This document shows positions 28,216 through 36,394 of a stretch of 64,000 bases of DNA, piece after piece. The notes beneath the pieces are model-generated. The model did not search any database. It saw only the letters and a program-made list of their open reading frames with translations, and was not told the DNA's origin. Numbering within the stretch: position 1 is the first letter of the stretch; each line of letters opens with the position of its first letter. The position numbers and the translations under genes were made by a program. The stretch is from Burkholderiales bacterium (lineage in GTDB: Bacteria > Pseudomonadota > Gammaproteobacteria > Burkholderiales > Burkholderiaceae_C), in the NCBI GenBank assembly GCA_947377275.1, contig CANCFV010000002.1, positions 35,698 to 99,697 on the forward strand. The letters run 5' to 3'.

Positions 28216-29552
28216 GTGATCTCCATGACCCTGCGCCAAAAGCCGGAGCCAAAGCGAGGGTCGACATACGAAGCAAACTCAGACCAGCGCGGGTAGCCCG
28301 CCTTGAACAACTCGGCGCCCATGCGGCCGTCTTTGGCGGCATACAGCCGTCCACCGGACTGCAGCACGATCGCATCCAATGCCCTGAACAGGCGGTGCAT
28401 GGGCTCACCCGTGTTGGGAAAGTCCAGCGCCAAGGTGGTGCCCGGTTGTGGGAAGGACAGCATGCCCAACGAGGCCGGCTCGCCAAACTGTTTGAGCACC
28501 GCCAAGAAAGACCCCTGCCCGCTGGCTGCGATCGTTTCGAGCAACTGCCGGGTGGCAGACAAAGCGCGTTCAGGCGGGATCACGCACTGGTACTGGAAGA
28601 ACCCCTTGGGGCCGTAAATGCGGTTCCACTCGAGCAAGGCATCGAGCGGGTAAAAGAAGGGGCGGTAGTGCTGAACGCTGCGCTGGGCATCGGCGCGCTG
28701 CTTGTTGAAATACAGCGTGTTGAAGGCTTTGAGCGACAGGGGGTTGACCAAAGACAACGGTGGCGTGAGCGGCACCTTGCGCGAGGCTGTCGCTGCGCCG
28801 CCTGGCAGCCCTGCGGGCAGCAGGCTCGTGTCGATGGTGGCCGGTGCGTGGTTGCCGCGGTTGAACAGGCCACGCCCCAAACGCTTGCCCGTGAATGCGC
28901 AATCAATCCACGACACCGTGTATTCGAAATCGCGCTCAGAGGCGACGCTGAGTTCGAAAAACGCGTCCAGGCTGTGAAAGCGAATGGACTCGGTGTTCAG
29001 GTGAGGGTTGGCAATGCGCTTGAGCTGCACCTCCGCCCAGGTGATCAAGCCGGTCAAACCCAAGCCGCCCACGGTGGCTGCAAACCAGTCAGCGTGCTGC
29101 TGCGGCGAGCATTCACGGCGCGTGCCATCTGAGCGCAACAACTCCAGCCGCAACACATGGTTGCCGAATGAACCTGCCACGTGGTGGTTTTTGCCATGCA
29201 CGTCGTTGGCAATGGCGCCGCCCAGGGTGATGAACTGGGTGCCCGGGGTGACCGGCAAGAACCAGCCCTGGGGCACGACCAAATTCAGCACCTCTGACAT
29301 CAACACGCCCGCTTCGCAGCGCAACACGCCGGTGGCCGCATCAAAAGCCATGAAACGGTCCAGCTGACGCCCCATCAGCAAGGCGCCACCCGGGTTGAGG
29401 TTGCTGTCGCCATAGCTGCGACCATTGCCATACGGCAACACCGTCTGGTCCGCGCCTGGCAACGTCAATGGCAAGTGTCGGCTGCTCAGGCCAATGGCCC
29501 CGTGCGCCTGCCGCAGCACGCGCCCCCACGAGGTGAACATTTGGTCAGCCAT
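28212..29552 (-). CDS. dprE1: DprE1-like FAD-dependent oxidase
   Basis: A 446-residue FAD (VAO-fold) oxidoreductase. It has LPYGNGRSYGDSNLNPGG, then AIANDVHGKNHHVAGSFGNH, which is nearly identical to the FAD-binding core of mycobacterial DprE1, and a C-terminal GGRLYAAKD with the conserved Lys. DprE1 oxidises the 2'-hydroxyl of polyprenylphosphoryl-ribose. By recalled alignment the position of Mtb Cys387 is Ala here (residue 375, in TTLALDFP). The ATG at 29552 sits 13 bases after the UbiA-fusion stop. Pathway neighbours on both sides fix the role. Confidence 0.92.
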   Translation of the reverse strand: MADQMFTSWGRVLRQAHGAIGLSSRHLPLTLPGADQTVLPYGNGRSYGDSNLNPGGALLMGRQLDRFMAFDAATGVLRCEAGVLMSEVLNLVVPQGWFLPVTPGTQFITLGGAIANDVHGKNHHVAGSFGNHVLRLELLRSDGTRRECSPQQHADWFAATVGGLGLTGLITWAEVQLKRIANPHLNTESIRFHSLDAFFELSVASERDFEYTVSWIDCAFTGKRLGRGLFNRGNHAPATIDTSLLPAGLPGGAATASRKVPLTPPLSLVNPLSLKAFNTLYFNKQRADAQRSVQHYRPFFYPLDALLEWNRIYGPKGFFQYQCVIPPERALSATRQLLETIAASGQGSFLAVLKQFGEPASLGMLSFPQPGTTLALDFPNTGEPMHRLFRALDAIVLQSGGRLYAAKDGRMGAELFKAGYPRWSEFASYVDPRFGSGFWRRVMEIT

Positions 29553-29565
29553 CACCCGCCTCGGC

Positions 29566-30987
29566 TCACACCGCAAGCCAAAGCACCACGGCAGCCGCAG
29601 CCCCGGTGAGCAGGCTGACGCGGTCTTTCAGGGCGTAGACCAAAGGGTCGTCGTGCATCTGGCCGCGGTGGGTTTGCATCCAGATGCGGCTGACCCAGTA
29701 AAGCATGATGGGCACCAGGCCCCAGGCCATTTTGGGATGGTGGTACATCACCGCCACGTCAGGCGAATTCAAGTAAAGCGCCAACACCAGGACACTGAGG
29801 TAGCCCGACGAAGCCCCCAGGCTTTGCAGCAAGCCGATGTCTTCCACCTGATAGCCCCTGCCTTTGGCGCTGAGCTTGCCTTGTTGACGCATCACGAACA
29901 ACTCGGCGTAGCGCTTAACGATGGCCAGACTCAAGAAGATGAAGATAGCGAACATCAAGAGCCAGAAAGACAAGGGGATGTCCGTGGCCGCAGCCCCCGC
30001 CACGATGCGGATGGTGTAGAGGCCAGCCAGGGCCAGAACATCAATCATCTCGACCTTCTTGAGGCCAAACGAGTAAGCCAACGTGGCCACGTAGTACACC
30101 GCCAGCACGCCAAAAAATTTCAAGGGCAGCAGCAGCGCCAATCCCATCGCGAGGAGCAACAGCACCGGGGCCGCGATCAGGCCAAACAAGAGGCTCAAGC
30201 GGCCTGCGGCAAACGGGCGCTTGCACTTGGAATGGTGCTGCCGATCGGCCTCCAGATCCAGCATGTCGTTGAGCAGGTACACCGACGAGGCGCAAAGGCT
30301 GAACGCCACAAAGGCCAGGATGCTGTCGCCGAGGGCGGCCACTTCGGTGAGCTTGTGGGCGGCAGCCAAGGGCACAAAGATCAAGGCATTCTTGGCCCAC
30401 TGGTGCACGCGCAAGGCCTTTGCAATCACCTTGATGCCGGCAGGTTGCGGCGAGACGGTGTGTGACACCTGGGTGAGCTGTGCCGCCTTTTTGAGCAGGG
30501 CCTCATCACCATTGACCACGATGGCCTGGCGCGCGTGCGCCCAGATGGCCAGATCCACGCGGTGATTGCCGCAATAGTCAAAGCCCCTCTCGCCAAAGCG
30601 AGCCACCAGGTGTGACGCCTTGTTGCCACCCGCCAAGTTGACTTGGCCGTCGCTGGCCATCACACCATCGAACAAACCGACATGGTCGGCAACCGCCTGA
30701 GCCAAGCGCTTGTCAGAGGCGGTGCAGAGCCACAGCGTGCGGCCAGCCGCCTTTTGGGCTCTCAGCCACTGCAAAAGGGACTCGGTGTAAGGCAGCGCGC
30801 CACCATCGAGCGTCACCCTGTTGGCGATCTGTGCCTTCAGGTGGGCCTTGCCACGCAGCAACCACCACGGCACACACAACACATACAAAGGATTCGACTT
30901 GATCAACAGCAGGAAGGACTCCAGCAACAAGTCGCTGTGGATCAAGGTGCCGTCTAGGTCAACGCACAAGGGGGTCTGATCGGACAT
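29566..30987 (-). CDS. HAD phosphatase-UbiA prenyltransferase fusion (phosphoribosyl-polyprenol synthase)
   Basis: A 473-residue fusion. Residues 1-190 form a HAD phosphatase-like domain (LCVDLDGTLIHSD at the start). Residues 200-473 are a polytopic UbiA domain with NDMLDLEADRQHHSKCKRP, which matches the NDxxDxxxD motif of Mtb Rv3806c, and a second Asp region MIDVLALAGLYTIRIVAGAA. Rv3806c-type enzymes join PRPP to polyprenyl phosphate. The fused HAD part could remove the 5-phosphate, supplying the substrate of DprE1. It is followed by the DprE1 and DprE2 genes in one operon. The polyprenol used is presumably undecaprenyl phosphate. Confidence 0.88.
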   Translation of the reverse strand: MSDQTPLCVDLDGTLIHSDLLLESFLLLIKSNPLYVLCVPWWLLRGKAHLKAQIANRVTLDGGALPYTESLLQWLRAQKAAGRTLWLCTASDKRLAQAVADHVGLFDGVMASDGQVNLAGGNKASHLVARFGERGFDYCGNHRVDLAIWAHARQAIVVNGDEALLKKAAQLTQVSHTVSPQPAGIKVIAKALRVHQWAKNALIFVPLAAAHKLTEVAALGDSILAFVAFSLCASSVYLLNDMLDLEADRQHHSKCKRPFAAGRLSLLFGLIAAPVLLLLAMGLALLLPLKFFGVLAVYYVATLAYSFGLKKVEMIDVLALAGLYTIRIVAGAAATDIPLSFWLLMFAIFIFLSLAIVKRYAELFVMRQQGKLSAKGRGYQVEDIGLLQSLGASSGYLSVLVLALYLNSPDVAVMYHHPKMAWGLVPIMLYWVSRIWMQTHRGQMHDDPLVYALKDRVSLLTGAAAAVVLWLAV

Positions 30988-31013
30988 TCGGTTCCTGTGT
31001 TCGGATCTGCGTG

Positions 31014-31985
31014 TCAGCGCTCAGCGCGCAACAGCCACACGCACACCCAGCCAATCAGCACGGCCAACCAGAGGGTCAGCAGCCGGCAGATGAGCGTCAA
31101 CAAAATCGCTTGGGGCATCTGAAAGCCGTGCGCCACCAGCAACGCGGCCATGACCGCCTCGGTGCTGCCCAGTCCGCCCGGCAAGAAAGACAGCGCCCCC
31201 ACGATGATGGCAATGGCATAGATGCCCATGGCGGCCGGCACCGACAGGTGCACCGGAGAAACCACGTCGGCCACCAGCTTGAGCCCGACGGCCTCGGCCG
31301 CCCAGGCCACGGCCCCCAGGGACACGCCCATCAGCAGCACACCGGGGGACAGGAACTGGCGGGCGCTGGCCAGGGTTCGGGCCAAGCCCGCCAAAGCACC
31401 GTCCCACCGCCCCACAGGCAACACGCCCTGGCGCCGGGCAAGGTCACCCCAAGGCAGCACGGCCACCACCAGCAGGAGCCCAAAGACCAACGCCACGGCC
31501 ACCCAGAAAAAAGCACGGTAAGCCTGCAGTTCGGTCAGCACAGCAGCAGCCAGCAGGATCATCACGGCCAGATCGAGCAAGCGCTCGACAAAGAATGCAC
31601 CGGTCACGGCCGACACCGGGATGCCCCTTGGCTGGTAGTAGCGCGTACGTACCATCTCCCCCAGCTTGCCGGGCGAAAGCGTGAACGCAAAGCCAGACAT
31701 GAAGGTCAAAGCGACAAAGCGCCAGGGCAAGACATGGCCCAAACGCGACAGGTAGATGCGCCAACGCACCACCCGAAGCAGGTAATTCAACAGCGACAGC
31801 GTAGCTGCACCCAGCACCGCGGGCCAACCGGACACCAAGGGGCGCAAATCGATCTGCGCGATGTCATGGTGGAACGACCACGCACACCATGTTGCAAAGG
31901 CCACAGCCAAGCCGTACGCCAGCACACGGCGCCACACCGGAGGCGGGGGCAATTGCACGGGTTGTTGGGCTGACGCTGTATTCAT
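31014..31985 (-). CDS. UPF0104/lysylphosphatidylglycerol-synthase-type membrane protein
   Basis: A 323-residue polytopic inner-membrane protein with about eight hydrophobic segments and the family motif SPGKLGEMVRTRYYQ. It resembles the transmembrane part of MprF-like proteins but has no cytosolic transferase domain, so it cannot be called a lysyl-PG synthase. Proteins of this type are often found with polyprenyl-glycan genes, where a flippase role has been proposed. Here it starts the operon with the UbiA fusion, DprE1 and DprE2, which suggests a link to the arabinose lipid. The 171 bases before it, up to the divergent nucleotidyltransferase, hold no feature I can identify. Confidence 0.8.
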   Translation of the reverse strand: MNTASAQQPVQLPPPPVWRRVLAYGLAVAFATWCAWSFHHDIAQIDLRPLVSGWPAVLGAATLSLLNYLLRVVRWRIYLSRLGHVLPWRFVALTFMSGFAFTLSPGKLGEMVRTRYYQPRGIPVSAVTGAFFVERLLDLAVMILLAAAVLTELQAYRAFFWVAVALVFGLLLVVAVLPWGDLARRQGVLPVGRWDGALAGLARTLASARQFLSPGVLLMGVSLGAVAWAAEAVGLKLVADVVSPVHLSVPAAMGIYAIAIIVGALSFLPGGLGSTEAVMAALLVAHGFQMPQAILLTLICRLLTLWLAVLIGWVCVWLLRAER

Positions 31986-32156
31986 GGGCGCATTATCTGT
32001 CCAGCCGCAAGGCTTCTACGCGGTGTGCAGTCGCCCCCTGAAGCAGGGACCGAGAATTGCCCACCAAATGGGGGTGGCGATGCGGCCCCGCGACAACCAG
32101 CTGGCGCAGTTGTTGCATCATGTCAGCCAGACTTTCAGCAGTGATCCGAAAAGCAC

Positions 32157-33260
32157 ATGGCCAAAGCAATGATCCTCGCGGCGGGGCAAGGCACCCGCGT
32201 TCGTCCGCTCACGAAGCAAACCCCAAAGCCGATGGTGCCCATCCTGGGCAAGCCGGTGATGGAGTACATCATCGAGCACTTGGCGCGTTACGGCGTCAAG
32301 GAGATCATGGTGAACGTGGCGTTCAACCACTGGAAGATCGAGAACTACTTCGGCGACGGTCACCGCTGGGGCGTGAAGATCGGGTATGCCTATGAAGGCG
32401 CCCGCGAGCATGGCGAAATCGTGCCTCGCCCACTGGGTTCGGCCGGTGGCATGCGTCGCATTCAGGATTTCAGCGGCTTCTTTGACGAAACCACCATCGT
32501 GTTATGCGGTGACGCCATCATCGACCTGGACATCAACGCGGCGCTGTTTGAGCACCGCTCCAAAAAGGCCATGGCCAGCGTGGTGACGCTGGAAGTGCCG
32601 ACCGACCAGGTCCAGAACTACGGCATCGTGGTGCCTGACAAAACCGGTCAGATCACCTCCTTCCAGGAAAAGCCAAAGCCAGAGGAAGCCAAATCGCGCC
32701 TCGCCAGCACCGGCATTTACCTGTTTGAGCCCAGCATCATCGACCTGATCCCCCCAGGCCGCGAGTTCGACATCGGCAGCCAGCTCTTCCCCATGTTGGC
32801 GGAGCAAGGCCTGCCGTTTTATGCCCAGAGCCGCCATTTCAACTGGATCGACATCGGCCGCGTGAGCGACTACTGGCAGGTGTGCCAGCGCGTGCTGCGC
32901 GGTGAAATCGCCCAGATGGACATGCCCGGCAAAGAAATCCGCCCGGGCGTGTGGGTGGGCCTGAACACCCGCATCGACTGGGACACCGTCAAGATCACGG
33001 GGCCGGTGTACATCGGCTCGGGCTCATGCATCGAGCCGGGTGTGACCATCGAAGGCCCAGCCTGGATCGGGCACGGCAGCCGCCTGCGCACAGGCAGCAA
33101 GGTGGTACGCAGCGTGCTGTTTGAATACACCCGCCTCAGCGAGGGGGCCACCTTCAACGAGGTGGTGGCATCGCCCCTGTACTGTGTCGACCGTCAGGGC
33201 AAAACCACCTACCAGGGTGACGAAAGCACGTCACTGCGTTGGGGCGACGCCCGGGCTTGA
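32157..33260 (+). CDS. Sugar-1-phosphate nucleotidyltransferase, GDP-mannose pyrophosphorylase-like (copy 2)
   Basis: A 367-residue paralogue of the enzyme at 26365-27468, with the same domain order: AMILAAGQGTRVRPLT, PKPMVPILGKPV, GSAGGM, CGDAIIDLD, then a beta-helix tail ending in ESTSLRWGDARA. Most of the length can be aligned without gaps, but many substitutions show an old duplication rather than a recent copy. Substrate is unknown; having two copies suggests either different sugars or redundant GDP-mannose supply. It is followed by a UDP-glucuronate epimerase on the same strand, 36 bases downstream. Confidence 0.86.
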   Translation: MAKAMILAAGQGTRVRPLTKQTPKPMVPILGKPVMEYIIEHLARYGVKEIMVNVAFNHWKIENYFGDGHRWGVKIGYAYEGAREHGEIVPRPLGSAGGMRRIQDFSGFFDETTIVLCGDAIIDLDINAALFEHRSKKAMASVVTLEVPTDQVQNYGIVVPDKTGQITSFQEKPKPEEAKSRLASTGIYLFEPSIIDLIPPGREFDIGSQLFPMLAEQGLPFYAQSRHFNWIDIGRVSDYWQVCQRVLRGEIAQMDMPGKEIRPGVWVGLNTRIDWDTVKITGPVYIGSGSCIEPGVTIEGPAWIGHGSRLRTGSKVVRSVLFEYTRLSEGATFNEVVASPLYCVDRQGKTTYQGDESTSLRWGDARA

Positions 33261-33296
33261 CCAGACGATGATGGCGACATGCGGGACAATGCCCGC

Positions 33297-34316
33297 ATGA
33301 GCAAGATCATCGTCACCGGCGCGGCCGGCTTCATTGGCATGCATGTGGCGCAAGCCCTGCTGGCACGCGGCGACGAGGTTGTCGGCATCGACAACCTCAA
33401 CGACTACTACATACCGCAACTCAAACACGATCGCTTGGCACACCTGGCCCAACAGCCGGGCGCCGAGCGTTTTCGCTTTGAGCCCCTCGACGTGGCGGAC
33501 AACGCGGCGCTGCAAACGTTGTTCGAGGGCACCCAAGCCACCGGGGTCGTGCACCTCGCCGCCCAGGCGGGTGTGCGCTACTCGATCACCAACCCACACG
33601 CTTACGCCCAGTCCAACCTGGTGGGCTTTGTGAACATCCTGGAGGCCTGCCGTCACCACGGCACGAAGCACCTGGTGTACGCCAGCAGCTCCAGCGTGTA
33701 TGGGGGCAATGCGCGGATGCCGTTTTCCGAGCGTGACGGGGTCGATCACCCAGTGAGCCTGTACGCGGCCACCAAGAAGGCCAATGAGCTGATGGCCCAC
33801 ACCTACAGCCACCTCTACGGCTTGCCCACCACCGGCTTGCGCTTTTTCACGGTCTATGGCCCCTGGGGGCGGCCCGACATGGCGCCCATGTTGTTCGCCA
33901 AAGCCATCCTGGCGGGCGAGCCCATCAAAGTGTTCAACCACGGGCAGATGCAGCGCGACTTCACCTACATCGACGACATCGTCGCCGGTGTGATCGGAAC
34001 GCTTGACCGGACTCCGCAGGCTGACCCTGGCTTCGATCGTTTGGCGCCAGATGCGTCAAGGTCATGGGCGCCCTACCGCGTGTTCAACATCGGTCGCAGC
34101 GAACCTGTTCAGCTGATGGACTTCATCCGCACGCTGGAGGACGCACTGGGCCGCTCAGCCATTTTGGACCTGCAACCCATGGCACCGGGCGATGTGGCCG
34201 CGACCTATGCCAACGTTTCAGCCCTGGGTGAGTGGACCGGTCTGCAGCCCCAAGTCGATCTGGCAGAGGGCATCCGACGCTTTGCCAACTGGTACCGCCA
34301 ATACCACCTGGGTTAA
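33297..34316 (+). CDS. UDP-glucuronate 4-epimerase
   Basis: A 339-residue extended-SDR enzyme. It starts MSKIIVTGAAGFIGMHVAQA with the NAD-binding GXXGXXG and has the SSSSVYGGN region, YAATKKANELM (YXXXK) and GLRFFTVYGPWGRPDMA. This set is characteristic of UDP-glucuronate 4-epimerases (CapI/LpsL type), which make UDP-galacturonate for capsule or EPS. Chain length is typical. The ATG at 33297 starts directly before the NAD motif; an upstream ATG at 33279 is possible. It suggests uronic acid in the polymer made by this locus. Confidence 0.9.
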   Translation: MSKIIVTGAAGFIGMHVAQALLARGDEVVGIDNLNDYYIPQLKHDRLAHLAQQPGAERFRFEPLDVADNAALQTLFEGTQATGVVHLAAQAGVRYSITNPHAYAQSNLVGFVNILEACRHHGTKHLVYASSSSVYGGNARMPFSERDGVDHPVSLYAATKKANELMAHTYSHLYGLPTTGLRFFTVYGPWGRPDMAPMLFAKAILAGEPIKVFNHGQMQRDFTYIDDIVAGVIGTLDRTPQADPGFDRLAPDASRSWAPYRVFNIGRSEPVQLMDFIRTLEDALGRSAILDLQPMAPGDVAATYANVSALGEWTGLQPQVDLAEGIRRFANWYRQYHLG

Positions 34317-34466
34317 CGCGCGCCATTCAAACCGAAAAATCGAACGCGGCCCCCTTGTTTGGAGGGAGGGCTAGCCCGCGAAACGCGGCCTCAGATGGGC
34401 ACAGCCACTGACGTTTGCCCTCATCATCATGACGATTCGTGGGTATCAGTATACGGGGGGCAACTC

Positions 34467-36386
34467 ATGTCGGGTTGGATGCGTTCATTCAAAATCGCGC
34501 TCACCGCCATGGCGGCGGGGGTGCTCGCTGCCTGCGTGTTTGACTCGGTGGTGCCGGGCGACAAGCCCCAAAACAGCACACAAGCACACCGTTTTTTGAC
34601 ACAGGCCACGTTTGGCCCCGACCAGGCCAACATCGACCGCCTGACAGAGCTGGGCTACGACGCCTGGATCGACGAGCAATTCGCCAAAACGCCCGCCTTC
34701 ACCTACCAGGCCTTCTTTGCCCAGCGCAACGCGGCACTCAAGGCAGACCAGCCCAACAACGCGGCGGTCAAGGCCAACCCTGAACAGGTGCTGGAGGCGT
34801 TTTACACCCGGGCCCTGACCGACCCTGCGCAACTGCGTGCTCGATTGGCCTTTGCCTTGTCTGAGATCTTCGTGGTCTCGTTTGGCAACGAGATCCTGGG
34901 CGGGCAAGCGCCAGAAATGGTTGCGGGTTACATGGACACGCTCGACGCGGGTCTCAATGGCACCTACCGCGAGTTGCTCGAACGTGTGAGCAAAAGCCCC
35001 GCCATGGGCGAGTACCTCACCTTCCGCAGCAATTACAAAGAAGACCCGTCCATTGGCCGCCACCCCGACGAGAACTACGCGCGCGAGGTGATGCAGCTGT
35101 TCTCGATCGGTGTGTACGAGCTCAACCCCGACGGCAGCATCAAGCTCAATGCCCAAGGCAAACCCATCGAGACCTACACACCAGACGACGTGCGCGGGTT
35201 GGCCAAGGTCTTCACGGGTTGGAGCAATTACCGCAGTGGCAGCTACGCCAGTCTGCCGGCCGCCGATTGCTTTGCATGGGCCTTGACCTGCCGTGACCCG
35301 GCTGGCTTCTACCAGCCCATGGTGGCTTATCCTGACTACCACTCGACCTCCGAGAAACGCTTCTTGGGAGTGACCTTGCCCGAACAGAGCACGCCTGATC
35401 CACAAGGCGATCTGACCGCAGCGCTCGACCGCCTGGCCACGCACCCCAACACGGCGCCGTTTATCAGTCGGCAATTGATCCAACGCCTGGTGACGAGCAA
35501 CCCCAAGCCGGATTACATCGCCCGCGTGGCACAGCGCTTCACCGACACGGGCGGCAACATCAAGGAAACCGTCAAAGCGATCTTGATGGACAAGGAAGCG
35601 CGCTCGGACATCAGCCTGTTTGCCCCCGATGTGCTCAAGCAGCGCGAACCCGTGCTGCGCTTGACCGCCATCTTGCGTGCCTTCCGCTTCAACACGCCCA
35701 CGCAATCGGTGTCAGCCAGCGTGACCGATGCCCCGGGCAGCCAGCGCGTGCCTTTTGTGTCGATCGGGGGCACGTCCGACCCGGCCATCTCACTGGGTCA
35801 GACGCCCCTGTTTTCGCCATCGGTGTTCAACTTCTTCCGCCCCGGCTACGCCCCGCCACAAAGCAGCACCGCGGCGCAGGGCATGGTCGCACCCGAGTTG
35901 CAGTTGGTCAGCGAAACGTCGATCACAGGCTATGTGAACTTCACGCGCGAGCTGTTGAGCAGCGGAGTGGGCCCGTATTGGGCGGTCGACATGGACGGCC
36001 AGTGTGGCGCGTTCACTCCCGCCCTGCAGCAGTACATCCAAGGCCTGAACCCCGCCATCGCGGCCAACAAGGCCTTGCAAACGGCCGCAGCCAACTGCAA
36101 GGTCGAGGGCATCACCCAGCGAGGGGTCACCCTGTCGTTCGTGGACCAGCGCACCGTCGCCGGTGACACCAACGCGCTGATCAACCATGTGGCCGACAAA
36201 CTGGTCGGAGGTTCGATATCGACGGACTTGCGGCAGACCTTGTCTGACGCTTTGTTGACCCTGCCGGTGCCCACCCTGGCAGCCGACGGCAGCAACCTCG
36301 ATGCGGTCAACAGCGCGCTGGACCAGCGCACGCGCGCTGCCATCCTGATCGTGGCCGTGTCCACAAATTTTCTTTTCACGAAGTGA
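34467..36386 (+). CDS. DUF1800 family lipoprotein
   Basis: A 639-residue exported protein. The ATG at 34467 starts a lipoprotein signal ending in VLAACVFDS, with a GGGGGG-rich site upstream. The DUF1800 part opens with AHRFLTQATFGPDQANIDRL, then an ARLAFALSEIFVVSFGNE block and a conserved DENYAREVMQLFSIGVYELN. A second half contains the NAPFISRQLIQRLVTSNP-like region. Function is unknown, but family genes are almost always followed by a DUF1501 gene, as here. The next start lies nine bases after this stop, so the pair is one operon. Confidence 0.92.
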   Translation: MSGWMRSFKIALTAMAAGVLAACVFDSVVPGDKPQNSTQAHRFLTQATFGPDQANIDRLTELGYDAWIDEQFAKTPAFTYQAFFAQRNAALKADQPNNAAVKANPEQVLEAFYTRALTDPAQLRARLAFALSEIFVVSFGNEILGGQAPEMVAGYMDTLDAGLNGTYRELLERVSKSPAMGEYLTFRSNYKEDPSIGRHPDENYAREVMQLFSIGVYELNPDGSIKLNAQGKPIETYTPDDVRGLAKVFTGWSNYRSGSYASLPAADCFAWALTCRDPAGFYQPMVAYPDYHSTSEKRFLGVTLPEQSTPDPQGDLTAALDRLATHPNTAPFISRQLIQRLVTSNPKPDYIARVAQRFTDTGGNIKETVKAILMDKEARSDISLFAPDVLKQREPVLRLTAILRAFRFNTPTQSVSASVTDAPGSQRVPFVSIGGTSDPAISLGQTPLFSPSVFNFFRPGYAPPQSSTAAQGMVAPELQLVSETSITGYVNFTRELLSSGVGPYWAVDMDGQCGAFTPALQQYIQGLNPAIAANKALQTAAANCKVEGITQRGVTLSFVDQRTVAGDTNALINHVADKLVGGSISTDLRQTLSDALLTLPVPTLAADGSNLDAVNSALDQRTRAAILIVAVSTNFLFTK

Positions 36387-36394
36387 GGCCGCCC

